DNA from: Ceriagrion tenellum
Lineage: Eukaryota > Arthropoda > Insecta > Odonata > Coenagrionidae
DNA length: 64,000 nucleotides
Assembly (NCBI GenBank): GCA_963169105.1
Contig: OY720636.1
Span: 93,478,583-93,542,582 of the forward strand
Direction of reading: 5' to 3'
Position 1 is the stretch's first letter; each line of letters opens with the position of its first letter. Below are positions 43,961 to 55,894 of the stretch, one piece after another. The notes beneath the pieces were generated by a model, which was not told the origin of the DNA, did no database searches, and saw only the letters and a program-made list of their open reading frames with translations. Made by a program: the position numbers and the translations under genes.

Positions 43961-44224
43961 TCCAATGATTGTGACATGCGATATTCTAAATATATGACAT
44001 TGTTATACCAATCGCCAGGTTCACACCATTATCTTTACTTATGAGCTATGCAATGCGACACATCGCATTGGATTGCGATTAAATATGATACTCGATGTAA
44101 TGTGAATTATTCGGATTACGATATAACATGATATCATAATTAAACATGACTAATTGTGCAATTTTAAGATACATAAGATAAGAAATATGAAGGATGCTGT
44201 GGACAAAAATGGACGGAAAAAATA

Positions 44225-44530
44225 ATAAATGATGAAAACTACATAAGAATGGAAGAGGAAAGGACCATATAGAACACTACACAGATAATAAGAACCAGAT
44301 GGATTGGACACATCCTGAGACACAATAAGTTTGTGAAGAACATAATTAAAGGCAAAATGGAGGGAAAAGTCCCCAGAGGAAGACCCAGTTATAAGTTTAT
44401 CGATCAAATAAAGATGAAAGTAGATAAGAGGAGATAACAGGGAGTAAGGGAATTAGCATTAGATAGGGAATGGTGGAGAACTGCAGTCATCCAATCTTCG
44501 GATTGAACGACCAATGTATGAATGAATTTG
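44225..44530 (+). pseudogene. LINE family L-B: protein C-terminus and 3' end
   Basis: In one main frame the forward strand reads RMEEERTI, then TRWIGHILRHNKFVKNIIKG, KMEGKVPRGRPSYKFIDQIK, and after a one-base shift GVRELALDREWWRTAV. This is the (R)RWIGHVLRH ... EGK..RGRPR ... W..A block that closes many LINE pol proteins. It ends in gcagtcatccaatcttcgga, ttgaacgaccaatgtatgaa. Stops interrupt the coding part. The upstream RT is missing. It is the fullest of four copies (29.1, 35.1, 44.2, 59.3 kb). Confidence 0.7.
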
Positions 44531-44534
44531 TAAT

Positions 44535-45745
44535 CAATTGTATGCATCACCGTGTCTATTTACGTAAATTGAAATTGATTTCATTATTAGTTGTGAGTCA
44601 TCAGAGATTTCATTATTAGTCATTATATATTTTATTATTTTTGCCTCAGATTTCGTTAATAATGGTTACTGTACTCCATAATTTACCTTATTGTTAGAGT
44701 AAATGACTTCATATTGGCAATCTAGCAAGAGAAGCAAAAGGAAACCGGCATTTTATAAAGGCGTCTCTCGTCTAAAGGTATTTTCATTTAGTCTTCGTCA
44801 CAAATTATTAGCTTCCTTTGAAAGGAACGAAAGTCAAGCAATAAAGTATATAGTTCTTGACATGCTCTTCAACAGCCCCATGGAGTTATTTCAGGACGAC
44901 ATCACTACTGGAAGGTTTCTTTATCTAATACACATTAAACCAGAAATTTCATAAGAAAGATGCTATTTTACAGAATGTGACTCCATTACTATGGGCTAAA
45001 TAATGATATATACGTTTTCCAGCGATATAACCGCATATTTGATGCCATTTGATGAATGGGTTACAATGTGATTCATCAAATATCATTTAATGAGTCATAA
45101 ATTTAACGATTAAAATATATAATTTAATACAATTTAACAAAGACTGATGCAAATAAAGGCAAATATGATGAAAGAATAACTCTTTTATATCTTTACTCAC
45201 CTTGAAATTAATACTTTCTACGGCTGATTTCGGTATTTTCCACTATTTTGAGGATTGTATAAAAATCAATACTGTAATTGAAGTAGTTATTTTACAGGAG
45301 AAAACTACCATAAAGAGTTCGTCATTCGTCCTTACAATTCGATGTTAATTCTAGGCCATCACGGGGCTGTGCGTAAATTGGTTCTCATACCTTCCAGAGT
45401 TGGGACAATTGTGGGTGGAAAAATATGCTGGGTGTAAGGTGTTTTTCCATCCAGTGTGGGACTTAGAGGTCTTCTGCATCCCTCATACTTCTTTGCAGGA
45501 TAGGTTTGGATATCTATCCCGATGAATCAGCATAATTCTCCCTCTGGGTTAGGGTTATCACCTCAGTCGACTTTTTGGTGACCTTCTAGATCAGGGTTTC
45601 AGGATTTAGGCTAAATATTTTGATGCAAAATGATTAGTAAAAAAATTTTCAGGCTCAAATTAATCACTAACAAAATTAATAAATTAAAAATAAATAATTA
45701 AATATAATTAAGTTACTAAAGAACAATCATAGGTTATATTCATTT
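44535..45745. other. No recognisable gene
   Basis: A small imperfect hairpin (tttgatgaatggg / attcatcaaa) lies at 45048-45081. The segment 45350-45610 is G+C-richer with gg-rich words but no motif. The 83-codon frame at 44703-44954 is unrecognised. Confidence 0.45.
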
Positions 45746-45749
45746 GAGA

Positions 45750-45960
45750 CCTCGCTTGAAGTACGCCGCTAGCATATGGGACCCTTACTAGTTTCAGATA
45801 TAGATCGGATACATTGGAGAGCAGCTATACTTATTAAAACTTGTTAGAACAAACTTTACAGTGTTACTGAATTGTTGAAGAAATTAGGATGGGAACCTCT
45901 ATCTGATTGAAGGGAAAATACGTAAAATAATTTTTTTAATGAACTTTATTATTTTAATTT
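45750..45960 (+). pseudogene. LINE RT C-terminal fragment (CR1/Jockey group)
   Basis: Forward reading gives YAASIWDPY near 45760, matching the (LE)YA..(V/I)WDP block, and about 100 bases on VTELLKKLGWEPLSD in another frame, the usual V..LL..L.W..L..RR block. Wording differs from family L-A, so it is a separate LINE. Frame shifts and stops lie between the two blocks. No 3' end is identifiable. Confidence 0.65.
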
Positions 45961-46429
45961 TTTCCTAAGGTTTGATGTAGACTATTTATGCTGGACGTTC
46001 AGCATATTTTTCCAGAGGCAAACTATTATGATATACGCGATGACAGGCATAAGCTTAAGGAAATAGACTGCATAATCGATAGATTTTGACTATCCTTTTT
46101 TCCACGTACAATATGCCACTGTAAAAGATGCAACAGATTAGCACTTTGAAAACTTTGACCGTGACTAGGTAGAGTAGATTATATACTTGTGCTAATTTGC
46201 ATACTATTAACTTTAATAACTAACTTCCGCATGAAAATCCGTTATCGGTTACCTTTCCACATGGTTTAGTACCTTGCAGGACTACTTATCAATCGCATTA
46301 ATAATACTAACCATTAGTTGTATCATTATATCATCACCAGTGTTGCATGGCAGCGTTATTCTGCGTAACACCTAGTTTCCGATTTGATCGCGCATTGCTG
46401 CTCCGACTTCTTCTGGCCTGCTCCTAGCG

Positions 46430-46545
46430 GATGAGGGAAAGTGTCCGGTTCTAATTTAAATGGTGATAAGTGCTTTGTGCCGGGTGTGGAATCAGTCCGT
46501 GCCACACACCCTAGTGGCGGCTAGCACCGTGTTCCTTAGGTGTAG
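46430..46545 (+). mobile_element. Possible retroelement 3' end resembling L-A terminus
   Basis: Reads gtgccgggtgtggaatcagt, ccgtgccacacaccctagtg then gcggctagcaccgtg and ttccttaggtgtagatta. The caccctagtggcggct words recall the family L-A terminus, but the sequence diverges after them, so it is either a related family or coincidence. The flanking 45965-46425 holds nothing recognisable. Confidence 0.3.
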
Positions 46546-46559
46546 ATTAGTATTTTTTC

Positions 46560-49500
46560 AGTACGAAAATACGAAAATGCATGATATAGTGAAGTAGGAA
46601 AAAGGCTGACTTGGAAACCCCAATAGGAGGTGGATGAAATAAAAAACAATGCAATATGTAGTGAGGACATGCTGACAAAGGTGGCAGAGGCGAGAATGTA
46701 TTGTTCGAGACAGATGGTTTGAGTAGAAACCCTACTTTGAAGAATGGATGAAAATTAGAGGAGATAAAGATAAATTTCATGACTGATGACAGGCACCAAT
46801 TATTTATTTTGACAGTTGTCCTATCGAGTATCATGCGGGCACAAAGCACAGAATATATTTTCTGGTATGAGATGTCGTCATCATTCATTTCATTGCTCGT
46901 AAACGCAAGGGTATCACCACCTGATAATTAGGCTTAGTCGTAGCGCAATCCTTTTTTACACTTTAAAGTGCCCAATAAGTTCAACAGTAGTTTACTTAAA
47001 GCTGAATTTCACGAGGCAGGACCTGTTTTTATGGATATCTTACGGGAAAAAATGGTCCAAATGTTGTGATCTTGGTCACTTAAAGAATTGATGTCTGAGA
47101 GTAGCGAAAGAACTACCTTTTATTCGGTTAAATGACAAATTTGGTGGTGAAAGTATTATCTTTAACATTAGTTTATATTCAATAAAAATAATTCTAAGCC
47201 CTCTAACTAATCCACAGACACCTATTTATCAACCGTTTATTTCATTAAACTTTCATCGCCGCATTTCCCTGCCTGTTTTCCACACACAGATATAACTACT
47301 TCTGCCTTACGCCACCCTCGTTTACTCAGATTTCTTCCTTTATCACGAACTTCGGAGCCACCTGTCGTCTTTAATTTCCCACTCAATATAATTCTTCTGC
47401 ATCTGTCGATTTTCCTCCAGCAACCTTCTTCTCTCCGCGAACATCCTCGGAATGTCTCGTTTTCCCATTCTCATTGCCTATCTCATTTTCCCTAGGAAGA
47501 TAATACCATACTATTTCCTAATTCTTTGACAGTCATCTAATCCTTAAATATATTTACTCGACGGAATGATTTCGTACTGGTAATGTATGATCCAGTTGAA
47601 TTTCCATGAGATGATTCATTTATGTTAGAAAAAGATTTTGGAGATTTTTTAACAAGTATTTTTCACTGTTAGTAGCAAAATTTTAAGCAATTTGCTATTG
47701 CGCGACTTGTCATATTCCTTTGGTGTATATTTGCGTTAAAGAGGGAAAATCTGCGTTTCCGACCTCGAATGTGTTTTCAAGATTGATGTTTTCAAGCCTC
47801 TAACGTGATGTACACAAGATATTAACAATAGCCAGACAATCTTAAGAAAATAATTCTCAATAAGTCCTTTTTGCGATTCTATTGCCAGGGTGATGTGAAT
47901 CACCTAGGCTAATAAACTTTGCTAAGCACTTAGGTTATATTTCATGAATACACTTCAGGCCCAATTAAGCAAAAGGAAAATATAGATAGAAGTAAATGAA
48001 TGCACACGCAAGTACTAAAACGTTTCGAAAACCTCATTCAAATTTTCTAGTCACATTTGGAAAATAATTCTTGCTGCTCTATAATTTACAAATCTGTCAT
48101 CTTTAACCAGTTTTTGAATGCATAATCGTTATAACTCACGATCAGGCCATTATAAATTTATTTCTTCTCACCTTTCCACAAAGCTGAAATTGTGCCGCAT
48201 CAATTGCTTCCCAGTGATATATCTCTTTATATACTTGTGAACTATATTTTATTATAATTTCTACTATTAAATTTTTTTTACAATTTTTACCCTTTTTTAC
48301 CCATGTTAGCTTTCCGGATGAAACATCACCTCAGGTTACGGAAATAGTGCTACAAGTATTTTAGAGCTAATTTATAAAGCTTTGGAGCTTATAATTTATT
48401 AAACAATTATATATTTACCATTCTATATACTATATATTGGAAATTATTGTTTACTACACAAGTATCATGATGTCACCTCCTTATATCTTATTCTAATTAA
48501 AGGAATGGAATCACAGAACCATGTTGCAGATCCTGGGAGATTATTAGACGAAGATGGAAAGACAGAGATGATTGCGAGATGTACCGCATTAAAAATTGAA
48601 TGCTTGTTTCCAAAGGGATTCCACCTTTAAACAGAGAGCATGGTGGGAAATAAATATATTTACATGTGTAGTTTATCTCCGAGAAAAGAGTAAGATATTC
48701 TGTTTTCTTGATAAACATCGTCAATTCTCATCCAAAGCTAGCTTTCTCTCCTACCCTCTCTATAATTACCATCTTTGCACCTTTTACCTCAATCTTTACC
48801 ACACAAGTTTTGCGGGACGAAGGGAAACATGGTATGTTCACAGGATAAAAGTGAATTTGCGGATGTGGGTTGCGAGTCGGGACTCGAGCGAGGCGGATTA
48901 CGGCTCAAAGTTTCGCTTACATATAGCAATCACGCACAGACAAACTTGAGAGTTACCGCGTCATCATCAAACCGCAGAGAAATCCCTTGATCAACAAAGT
49001 GTTATAACAAACAAGGAAGCCAAGAGCACGATCAGTTGAGAGGATAGTAATAACGGCTTTGGAAATAACGTAAGTCTTGGAAACGAATTCCGACAACATC
49101 AATCGAAAGGATTTCAAGATGAGCCGAATATATATAAGCATAATCAGGAAAGACAAGATGAAACACCACGAGTATGATGAGTACAATAGAAATTCGTTGC
49201 ACACCAATATGAAAAAGAAAGTCCTACGGGGCTAAAAAGTATATATGCATGGTGAAATAGATGAATACGATAAATGGAGATTCTTCCGGAAGCACGCACA
49301 AAAATATTTATATCATGAAAAATGGACATTTGAATATATTGTATCCATAAATCAATCGAATTAGCATATAATACATATACTGCGCTGAGGGGAAAAATAC
49401 CAATGACGAGGAATACCTCCCACACATTTTGATTTCACACCTTCCGCTTGCATCTCCTGAGCTTTTTCTTTCTCTTTCTTTGCAAAGTTTCTGCAAATCT

Positions 49501-49730
49501 CCTTTAACTAAAACTGCTTTCTACCATATTTGCCACCAAATAGGCACGAGGGAGTGACAGCAATGTAAATACCCACTGGAATCGTAAAAGAAAGGACGTA
49601 TGAGGAAATGAAATGACCGTCTCTTGGTATGATGATGTTCCTCGTTATGATTGAAGACGAGAAGCACCAAATTATAAAGGAAATAATTTTTTCAGCGACA
49701 TGAGTTTCCTGTTAATAGGGCATCTGGCTT
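46560..49730. other. Unannotated stretch
   Basis: About 3.2 kb. Frames up to 117 codons (48596-48949, plus; 46547-46888, minus) show no motif. A pyrimidine-rich zone at 47230-47480 might be an antisense LINE 3' region by style, but no diagnostic block is found. Confidence 0.45.
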
Positions 49731-49738
49731 CTGCTTAA

Positions 49739-49969
49739 CCTTTGAGTGCGGCGTGACGTGATATTACGTCATGGTTGTCTTAGAGCTGGTGCTGATGACG
49801 TCATATCACGTCAAGGGTACCGCAAGATTTCTAGCTTTCACTAGGGAACTTTACTAGGCTCCCTAGTGAAAGCTGGAACACTCACGTTACCCTTGGCGTG
49901 ATATAACGTCATCAGCACCTGCTTAAAGACAACCATAACGTGATATCATGCCATGACGAACTCAAAGGG
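49739..49969. mobile_element. Palindromic piggyBac-type MITE
   Basis: The 231-bp element is flanked by TTAA (49735-49738 and 49970-49973). The left end reads cctttgagtgcggcgtgacg; the right end, reversed, reads ccctttgagttcgtcatggc. The two halves are reverse complements almost throughout, ending in a perfect 15-bp inner pair (agctttcactaggga, 49833-49847; complement 49860-49874) around a 12-base loop. TTAA duplication and CCCTTTGAG-type ends fit piggyBac. It is non-coding. Its RNA would form a hairpin with arms of about 110 bp, a good small-RNA precursor candidate. Confidence 0.75.
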
Positions 49970-49974
49970 TTAAG

Positions 49975-51905
49975 TTTTAGATTCTTAACACCTTCTAAAT
50001 TTCTTGACGTCGAGCTTTTACAAACATTCCAGGCAGCATCATGCGGAATAATGACTAGGGCCAAAAATTTGAAGGAAACCTTTGATATTTTCCTCACAAT
50101 GTTGACGGGACTGAACTCCGAGATACTAGAAAGAATCTGCTTCGGAAAGGTTAACAAAGAGGTCAAAACATATAAAAATGCTTAAACTTAAGCAATGCAC
50201 TATGCTGTAGTGCCAAAGATGAGCTCAATCGAAGGATAAAGGATGAGAAAAGCGTTGAGGATGAAGAACATCCCACGTTGACGCATGAGTTTGAGCGAAA
50301 GGGCAAAAAAGTGATAAGTTATAGTGAAATTTAAGGAACAGCAAAATCAAAAGAAAAATCCTCAGTACATTCCACACTTTATCGAGTACCTGAAGCTGTT
50401 TTTCAGCTGTTTCCGAGTCATTATTTACAAAAACATATTTTTTTCACCACTGAATTTGCTCTATATCTCACAGGCTAGCCATAGGATGTCCAATTTTATC
50501 CGCATTAAAAAAAAAACTAATCTAGAACAATTATTTTTTTTAATTGGAGGCAACCCATTATTAAAAATACTTTTCTTATTTTCATTACGCATATAATATT
50601 TTTGAGCTCCTGGACAGTGAGCCTAAGGTAACTGAAACAATGTTCTCTTCATTTGTCAATATAAACACTTAAACTGAAGGAGTTTCACGCACTGATTTAT
50701 TCGCCTTCCTTCAAACTGCAATGGTCTGGCGAGTTTTTGAAAGAGCAAAAGATAAGTAAACTACTAGCTGCTCAAAGCGGTCACGTCACGTCCCAGATGT
50801 ACAAATCGTAGGTAAGACGAATACATGTGGTTTTATAAAACGGTAACAGTTGGAAAACTATCTTCCAAATTTTAAAGACAAATATGGAGCGTAATTATTG
50901 CGGTGAAATTCAACAAATTATTGACGTATTTGTACGGAAAAATAGGGAAAAAATTCGGGATGAAACAAAAAATAAAATGAGAAATATTTAACATAATTTT
51001 CTAAATGACGAAATAAAATCCTATTCCATCAAAAATTTAAACGTTAGACTTATCCAGCTATTTAAATCCAATATGCATTTACTATCCTTGTGATATGGGT
51101 ATCAGACTTACCCGATACCATTGAGTACTTAATGACAAACTTTGATAATTATGCTCTTTTTTATAATGTGCATCAGATTTGTTAAATGACCTGGTTCCTA
51201 TGAAAACCTCTCCCGTTCCGATCTGTTCTCTATCCCTAACTGTGGCCTAGTTTCCTTTCATCCTCTTTAGTACTCACTCACCTTTAATTGAAAATTATAA
51301 TAACACCCAATTCCTAAACCAACGGTTGTGACGTGAATCATCGGGACATGAGTAATGACGTCGGTCTCCTGGACCGATTTAGACTTTGGAGTTTTAAAAA
51401 AAGATATGTTCTTTCTGGATGTATCGAATTAGCAACATTCAAAAGTGAATTTAAAAATATATAGTCAAACATTTAGCAGCAAAAAGAGAAAATGCTTTAG
51501 CCTGTATTCAATCTTTGTTATAAAATGAATGGATTGACTAGAACATTATTTTTCTTCATAAGAGAAAAATAGCTGTTACAAGGAATGGGTTCATAAAAAA
51601 TTATTCATTTCCATAATATGTCAGAAATCACTTATCCACATGTTTAATATATATCATATTTTTAGATCTCAAGAAAATAGGTAGTATTTGGAGACACGAG
51701 TGGTGACGCAAGGTCTGTGAGACTGAAAGTATATGTAGCGATATGCATATACAAAGTAATTTTTTGGCTTGTACATCGGAGGATCAGTATTGAATGGGAA
51801 GCTACTGAATAGGATAAACAACAAAATTTCATACCTTGCCTGCGTCACCAGAAAGATTATATTATCGGTCTGAGAGACCGGGCATCAGGACTTTAGGGAT
51901 AAAAA
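49975..51905. other. No recognisable feature
   Basis: AT-rich. Frames at 49940-50185 (plus), 49912-50166 (minus) and 50324-50596 (plus) lack motifs. No repeats recognised. Confidence 0.5.
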
Positions 51906-51915
51906 CACCCTCTTC

Positions 51916-52195
51916 CAGTGGCGTAACTATGGGGGGGGGGGGGATGAGGGGGATTGAACCCCCTCCAGAACCCTAAAAATAAAAAAAAAATATTCGTATC
52001 ACATTGTTTGAAATACAGTAATTAAATGTTTTTGTAAACTTGTAACTTTCTGTAACAAATATTGAATGTAGCCATGTTTTTCTAAAATACATTCATGTTG
52101 TAAAGCAAAATTTCGTGTATTATTACCCGGTGTGGTATGCTAACTGATCCATTCCCCCTCCCCCCCCCTAAAGCCAAGTCCTAGTTACGCCACTG
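51916..52195. mobile_element. hAT-type MITE with poly-G
   Basis: The 280-bp element starts cagtggcgtaactat and ends ctagttacgccactg, inverted repeats of 15 bp with one mismatch. Outside them are the 8-bp words ccctcttc (51908-51915) and ccttcttc (52196-52203), a target duplication with one change. Inside the left end is an uninterrupted run of 13 G; near the right end is a run of C, so the ends pair further through homopolymers. It has no coding capacity. The cagtggcgtaacta terminus is a wording I know from widespread animal MITEs; hAT is inferred from the 8-bp duplication. Confidence 0.75.
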
Positions 52196-52204
52196 CCTTC
52201 TTCT

Positions 52205-53045
52205 CTTCACCAACAGGCAGCAAGATTGGCAAAACATTGTCAGAAAATTCTTTTTAATAATTCTCTTGAGTATGACTAATACATAGAGATAAAATCGGTC
52301 GAGGTGCTTCATAGAGTGCGGAATATAAGAAGTGTCATTATTATTTTGATTTCACAGCGAGCCAATTCAAAATGTGAATTTTACAACTATCGCCTTAAAA
52401 CGTACCTTGCAAAGTTAATATATTAATTAATGCTATATATAACGAAAAATGTGAACCTCTAACACAACACAATATAGATAAATAAAATGTCAACAAAAAT
52501 CTTGACCAATGACAGACGTAGCGATGTTTTTTCCAAGAGATTTTTATTGCGTCGGCTGTGGTACTCAAGTAGGAGAAAAGGAAATAACAGAGAACACTGC
52601 GGGTAAAAATCTAGTTGCAAAAGCGTTTGATGAACGCGAAATTTACTCAGAGAGCTTGCTGAAGAGTCGTCTTAAAATCACGATTGTTTTGGGAATGGAT
52701 GAACCACAGTTTCAGCATTAATTCCATTGTTTTCACCAAAAATAGAAAGCAAAATATGGTGACAAAAATTTTTAACTATACCACATGTTCCTACCATCCA
52801 CTCCAGAACATTGCTTGACAATGACCTTCAATATATTGTGCAATAAACCCCTCATATGTAACAATACTGTTGACATCTCTCCAACATATTGAGAGAACAT
52901 CAATAAAAATTAAATCCTTTTAATTTTCTTCAATTTATATTATCCGTCAACATAATTGTTTTAATATATTCCTCAGACGATCAATATATTAAAAAATTTC
53001 AATACTAACTCAATAAGATTGACCATGTAAGTTAGACTAATCCAA
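52205..53045. other. No recognisable feature
   Basis: AT-rich; a 70-codon frame at 52509-52721 lacks motifs. Confidence 0.5.
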
Positions 53046-53049
53046 GAAA

Positions 53050-53110
53050 TTGCTCCTGATGATGCTAACTGCAGTGCTCGTGAAAGTACGACGTGAAGAT
53101 TTGAAAACGT
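53050..53110 (+). repeat. Ribozyme-like core, diverged
   Basis: CTGATGA at 53056-53062 is followed by tgctaactgcagtgctcgt and GAAA at 53082-53085, then gtacgacgtgaaga. Compared with 7442-7475 (CTGATGA ... aagtgct GAAA tacgtg) it keeps both core boxes with a three-base insertion before GAAA. No clear stem III partner is found upstream, so this is a weak copy. Confidence 0.35.
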
Positions 53111-53114
53111 AGAG

Positions 53115-53930
53115 GAAATTGTGCACAAATGCAAATTTCAAAAGTAGAGAACTTCCAAAAGGAGAGAACTTCCTTAATAATTGTACCTAAAAGAATTTGA
53201 TTATTCATCAATGAGCAATAGTCAGTGATACACCATCCCCGCATCTGATAGATAGATTCATAACAAACCTAGCAGGATAAGAATGAAAGGAATCAAAGTC
53301 CAGAAGTTACTTGTACAAATTTTCAGTTTGTGTTTTAAGTACATAAGTAAATTGAAAATACAAATTCCAACTGAAAATATACTCAAGAAACTAGGTTAAG
53401 CATAAAAAAAGAATACCCTCCAAACTTCTTCAGACTTTTCAAATACTATTACCGACATTGTTAATGGTGTTACTTTATTTCCGCAGCAAGGACAAAAAAA
53501 AACAGAAAACCTCACGGAAAGAACTTAGTGTGCCCGGCGTAATTTTGTAAATTTTTCAGTGAATCCACCTGCATAATACTAAATATTTTTCCCCACATGG
53601 AAAATGCAAAATCATCTTATTAAATGAACCGAACCATAAAAGAATTATTTGATTTGTCGATCTTGCAAATAAATAATGCTAAATCAAGTGACTGAAATAT
53701 GTAATGGAGTTAATGAAACATATTCATATAAAACTCAAAATTCTGATTCCATATTAGCAGTTTTGTTAATACGGCTTTGAGTCATTTTCAGCGCAGTAAA
53801 GGCATCCTTCTTCATGATTAAAGCAGCATCCAGCCTAATTAATATAACCGCAAACTGCATACACCAGCAGTTATTCGGTTACTTGAGGAGGATGGGACGA
53901 AACTTATATGGATTTCAGAGGCCTTAAGGT
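53115..53930. other. No recognisable feature
   Basis: AT-rich, nothing recognised. Confidence 0.5.
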
Positions 53931-53934
53931 GTGC

Positions 53935-54190
53935 AAATTATTACTTTATCTCCACCTCCACACTAGTTTTCCAAGGCAAGATATCATCCAGGTATAAGCA
54001 CATCTAGATTAGTCTTGATTACGGAGGTATTATGTTGAACCCAGAAACTCCAAGAGCCATAAAAGGCTCCCATAGTCAACATGCCCTTGGGTACCCCTGA
54101 ACTTATTCGCTAAAATCTCTCATGAATAATCATTTTCGTACGAATGAAGTAGCTGCGAAAAACTTGATTCAGCACCTTAGGATAAGCAAC
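53935..54190 (-). pseudogene. Reverse transcriptase scrap with YLDDIL box
   Basis: The minus strand reads MCLYLDDILP at about 53975-54005, the RT catalytic motif as found in gypsy/DIRS-type elements (..(V)YLDDIL.). The preceding frame gives PFMALGVSGFNIIPP, distantly like the PFGL..AP..F block that lies about 40 residues upstream in those proteins. Two stops interrupt it. It could be DIRS, Ty3/gypsy or chance around one strong box. Confidence 0.35.
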
Positions 54191-54199
54191 AATCTTCGC

Positions 54200-54915
54200 A
54201 AATGCAGTTCAAAGAGACTAACTCACCTTACTTTAGCGACCGTAGTGTCAGTGTGATAAAAAATCATATTTGTTACCGCATAATCCAGGGTAAAATGAGA
54301 TATTTATTCCGCATTTTATTATTGGACAGAGGACTGATTTCAACGAAAATTTGGTATCACCATGATGATAGTCTTGTTAGTGTTACTGACCTCGTGCAAC
54401 AACTAGGATGGAAATCGCTCTTCGATCGTCGATTGAAAATTAGACTCAATCTTCTAACTAAATTCAAAACCGATTAATTTTCAGGCGATGTGCTCAATAT
54501 CTTACGAACTCCAACATTCTACGGTAGATAATTTCACGAAAATGAATAAGTGAAATAAAGTGTAGAAAAGAAAGGTTTAAAATGTTTTTTCCTCGGATCG
54601 ATAAGAGACCATAATGACTGCGTTAAGACTTTAAAGTCGGTTGGTTGACAGGTAGTGTAGCTGATTAATCGATATGCTCCCTAATGCATGTTCATAATTC
54701 TGCTGAGTATTGTTAACAACATATTTTGCATGTTCTCTGCATGACTCTTGTGTCACGTTTACATATTTGCATTTTCGATAGGTTTGGTGGTTTCCGTAGC
54801 ATTTCACCAGTTTTCATCTCATTTCACCACTGTAGTTTATTTAGGGGATAGGTCACCCCCTGTCAAACACCATTGTGGTGGCTTGCAGGGTATAAAGTAG
54901 ACAAAGATGTAGATA
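54200..54915 (+). mobile_element. LINE family L-A: RT C-terminus to 3' end
   Basis: The forward frame 54202-54477 ends in DSLVSVTDLVQQLGWKSLFD then RRLKIRLNLLTKFKTD, the V..L...L.W..L..RR..RL.LL.KFK block. It aligns with the 27.8 kb copy (LLEKFKT..F..D..NI). After about 300 bases of diverged UTR, 54790-54915 carries the family terminus: tttcaccactg, ataggtcaccccctgtc and ccattgtggtggcttgcagg, gtataaagta. The tail contains aaagatgtagataa, a trace of the GATGTA repeat. Linking the two parts into one insertion is inference from order and spacing. Confidence 0.6.
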
Positions 54916-54919
54916 ATTA

Positions 54920-55450
54920 TCTGATTCTACTTATTTAAAGTATTCTACCGATTAAAGGTAGGTTTTTGTTGAAAGTAAGAGAAAACCCTCTCGGTTTTCT
55001 ACCCTTTCTACATTTATACCTATTATTCCATTTTTTTCGCCTCTGTGTGCACTCTACCCTTCTTCATCCCGTCCATTAAATCTATTCTTACTCTTTCCTT
55101 CTCCGCTTGCTCAACATATTTTCCTCTATCACATTCTTGAGCAACCAATTTCCCTTTATTACACCCTCCAGCTACCTTCCCTACTAATCCCGGATTTCAC
55201 GTAAGGTCGGTACCGGATCCCGGATTTCAATCACAATGTACATCTTATTATACAAACAAATGTATAATAAAATTTACATTAACTGAATAGAATTAGAGCA
55301 GGTTCTATTTCCCGTAAAGTCATTCAGACTATCATACAATTTGTCTCTTTACACGGTACAATTTTTCTCATACAAGAGTTCATACATTCGTTTAAACAAT
55401 AAAATGTACCATGTAATGCGGCTTTTAGAAGTTTCCTTTCCTCGCCCACC
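54920..55450. other. Pyrimidine-rich, possibly antisense LINE 3' region
   Basis: CT-rich words at 54985-55190 are similar in style to the non-coding antisense LINE part at 12.1 kb, but no diagnostic block is found. An 18-base word (cggatcccggatttcaa-like) is nearly duplicated at 55190 and 55213. Confidence 0.35.
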
Positions 55451-55454
55451 ACAA

Positions 55455-55890
55455 AAAGCACTTTCTTGATCGGCTACCTTTCCGTTCGCTGCACCTTCTT
55501 CATTCTTCTCCTCACCCAAATCTCAAACACTTGTAGAATATCGCGTCACGTCCTCTTGTTCGAAGGTCCACGTTTCTGCCCCATACAGTGCTACGCTCCA
55601 TATCAAGCTCTTTACCAGCCTCTTCTTCAAATCCTTACCCAAGGTCACTCTCATGAAATCACTTCTATTTTACTAAATACTTCCGTAACCAGCGCTTTCC
55701 CCCTTCTCATGACTTTGATACTATGCCCATTTTCCTCTAGCGTACAACTCAAGTACCTAATATGCTCTACTTGCTATAATTTATGTCTTTCCACTATTAT
55801 TACCAGCCTCGCTTTCTTTGTCCCAGAGAATCTCATTGCATTGGTTTTCTCATAAGTTTTCTCTATTCCGTATTTCTCACATTAAAATTT
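55455..55890 (-). pseudogene. RTE/CR1-like LINE RT fragment, antisense
   Basis: Across shifted frames the minus strand reads VEHIRYLSCTLEENG, then VTLGKDLKKRLVKSLIWSVA, LYGAETWTFEQEDV. This is the V..(F/I).YLGS.(L/I)TE.G ... L..K..LVK.LIWSVALYGAETWT block of RTE-type LINEs. The plus-strand 129-codon frame over the same bases is its shadow. There are at least two frame breaks; the palm domain is missing. Confidence 0.65.
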
Positions 55891-55894
55891 CAAA

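Noticed and set aside
49789..49795. CTGATGA as a further ribozyme core
   Set aside because: It lies in the arm of the palindromic MITE (followed by cgtcatatcacg); no stem II or GAAA at the right distance.
55466..55855. 129-codon plus-strand frame
   Set aside because: Antisense shadow of an RTE-like RT fragment whose motifs read clearly on the minus strand.
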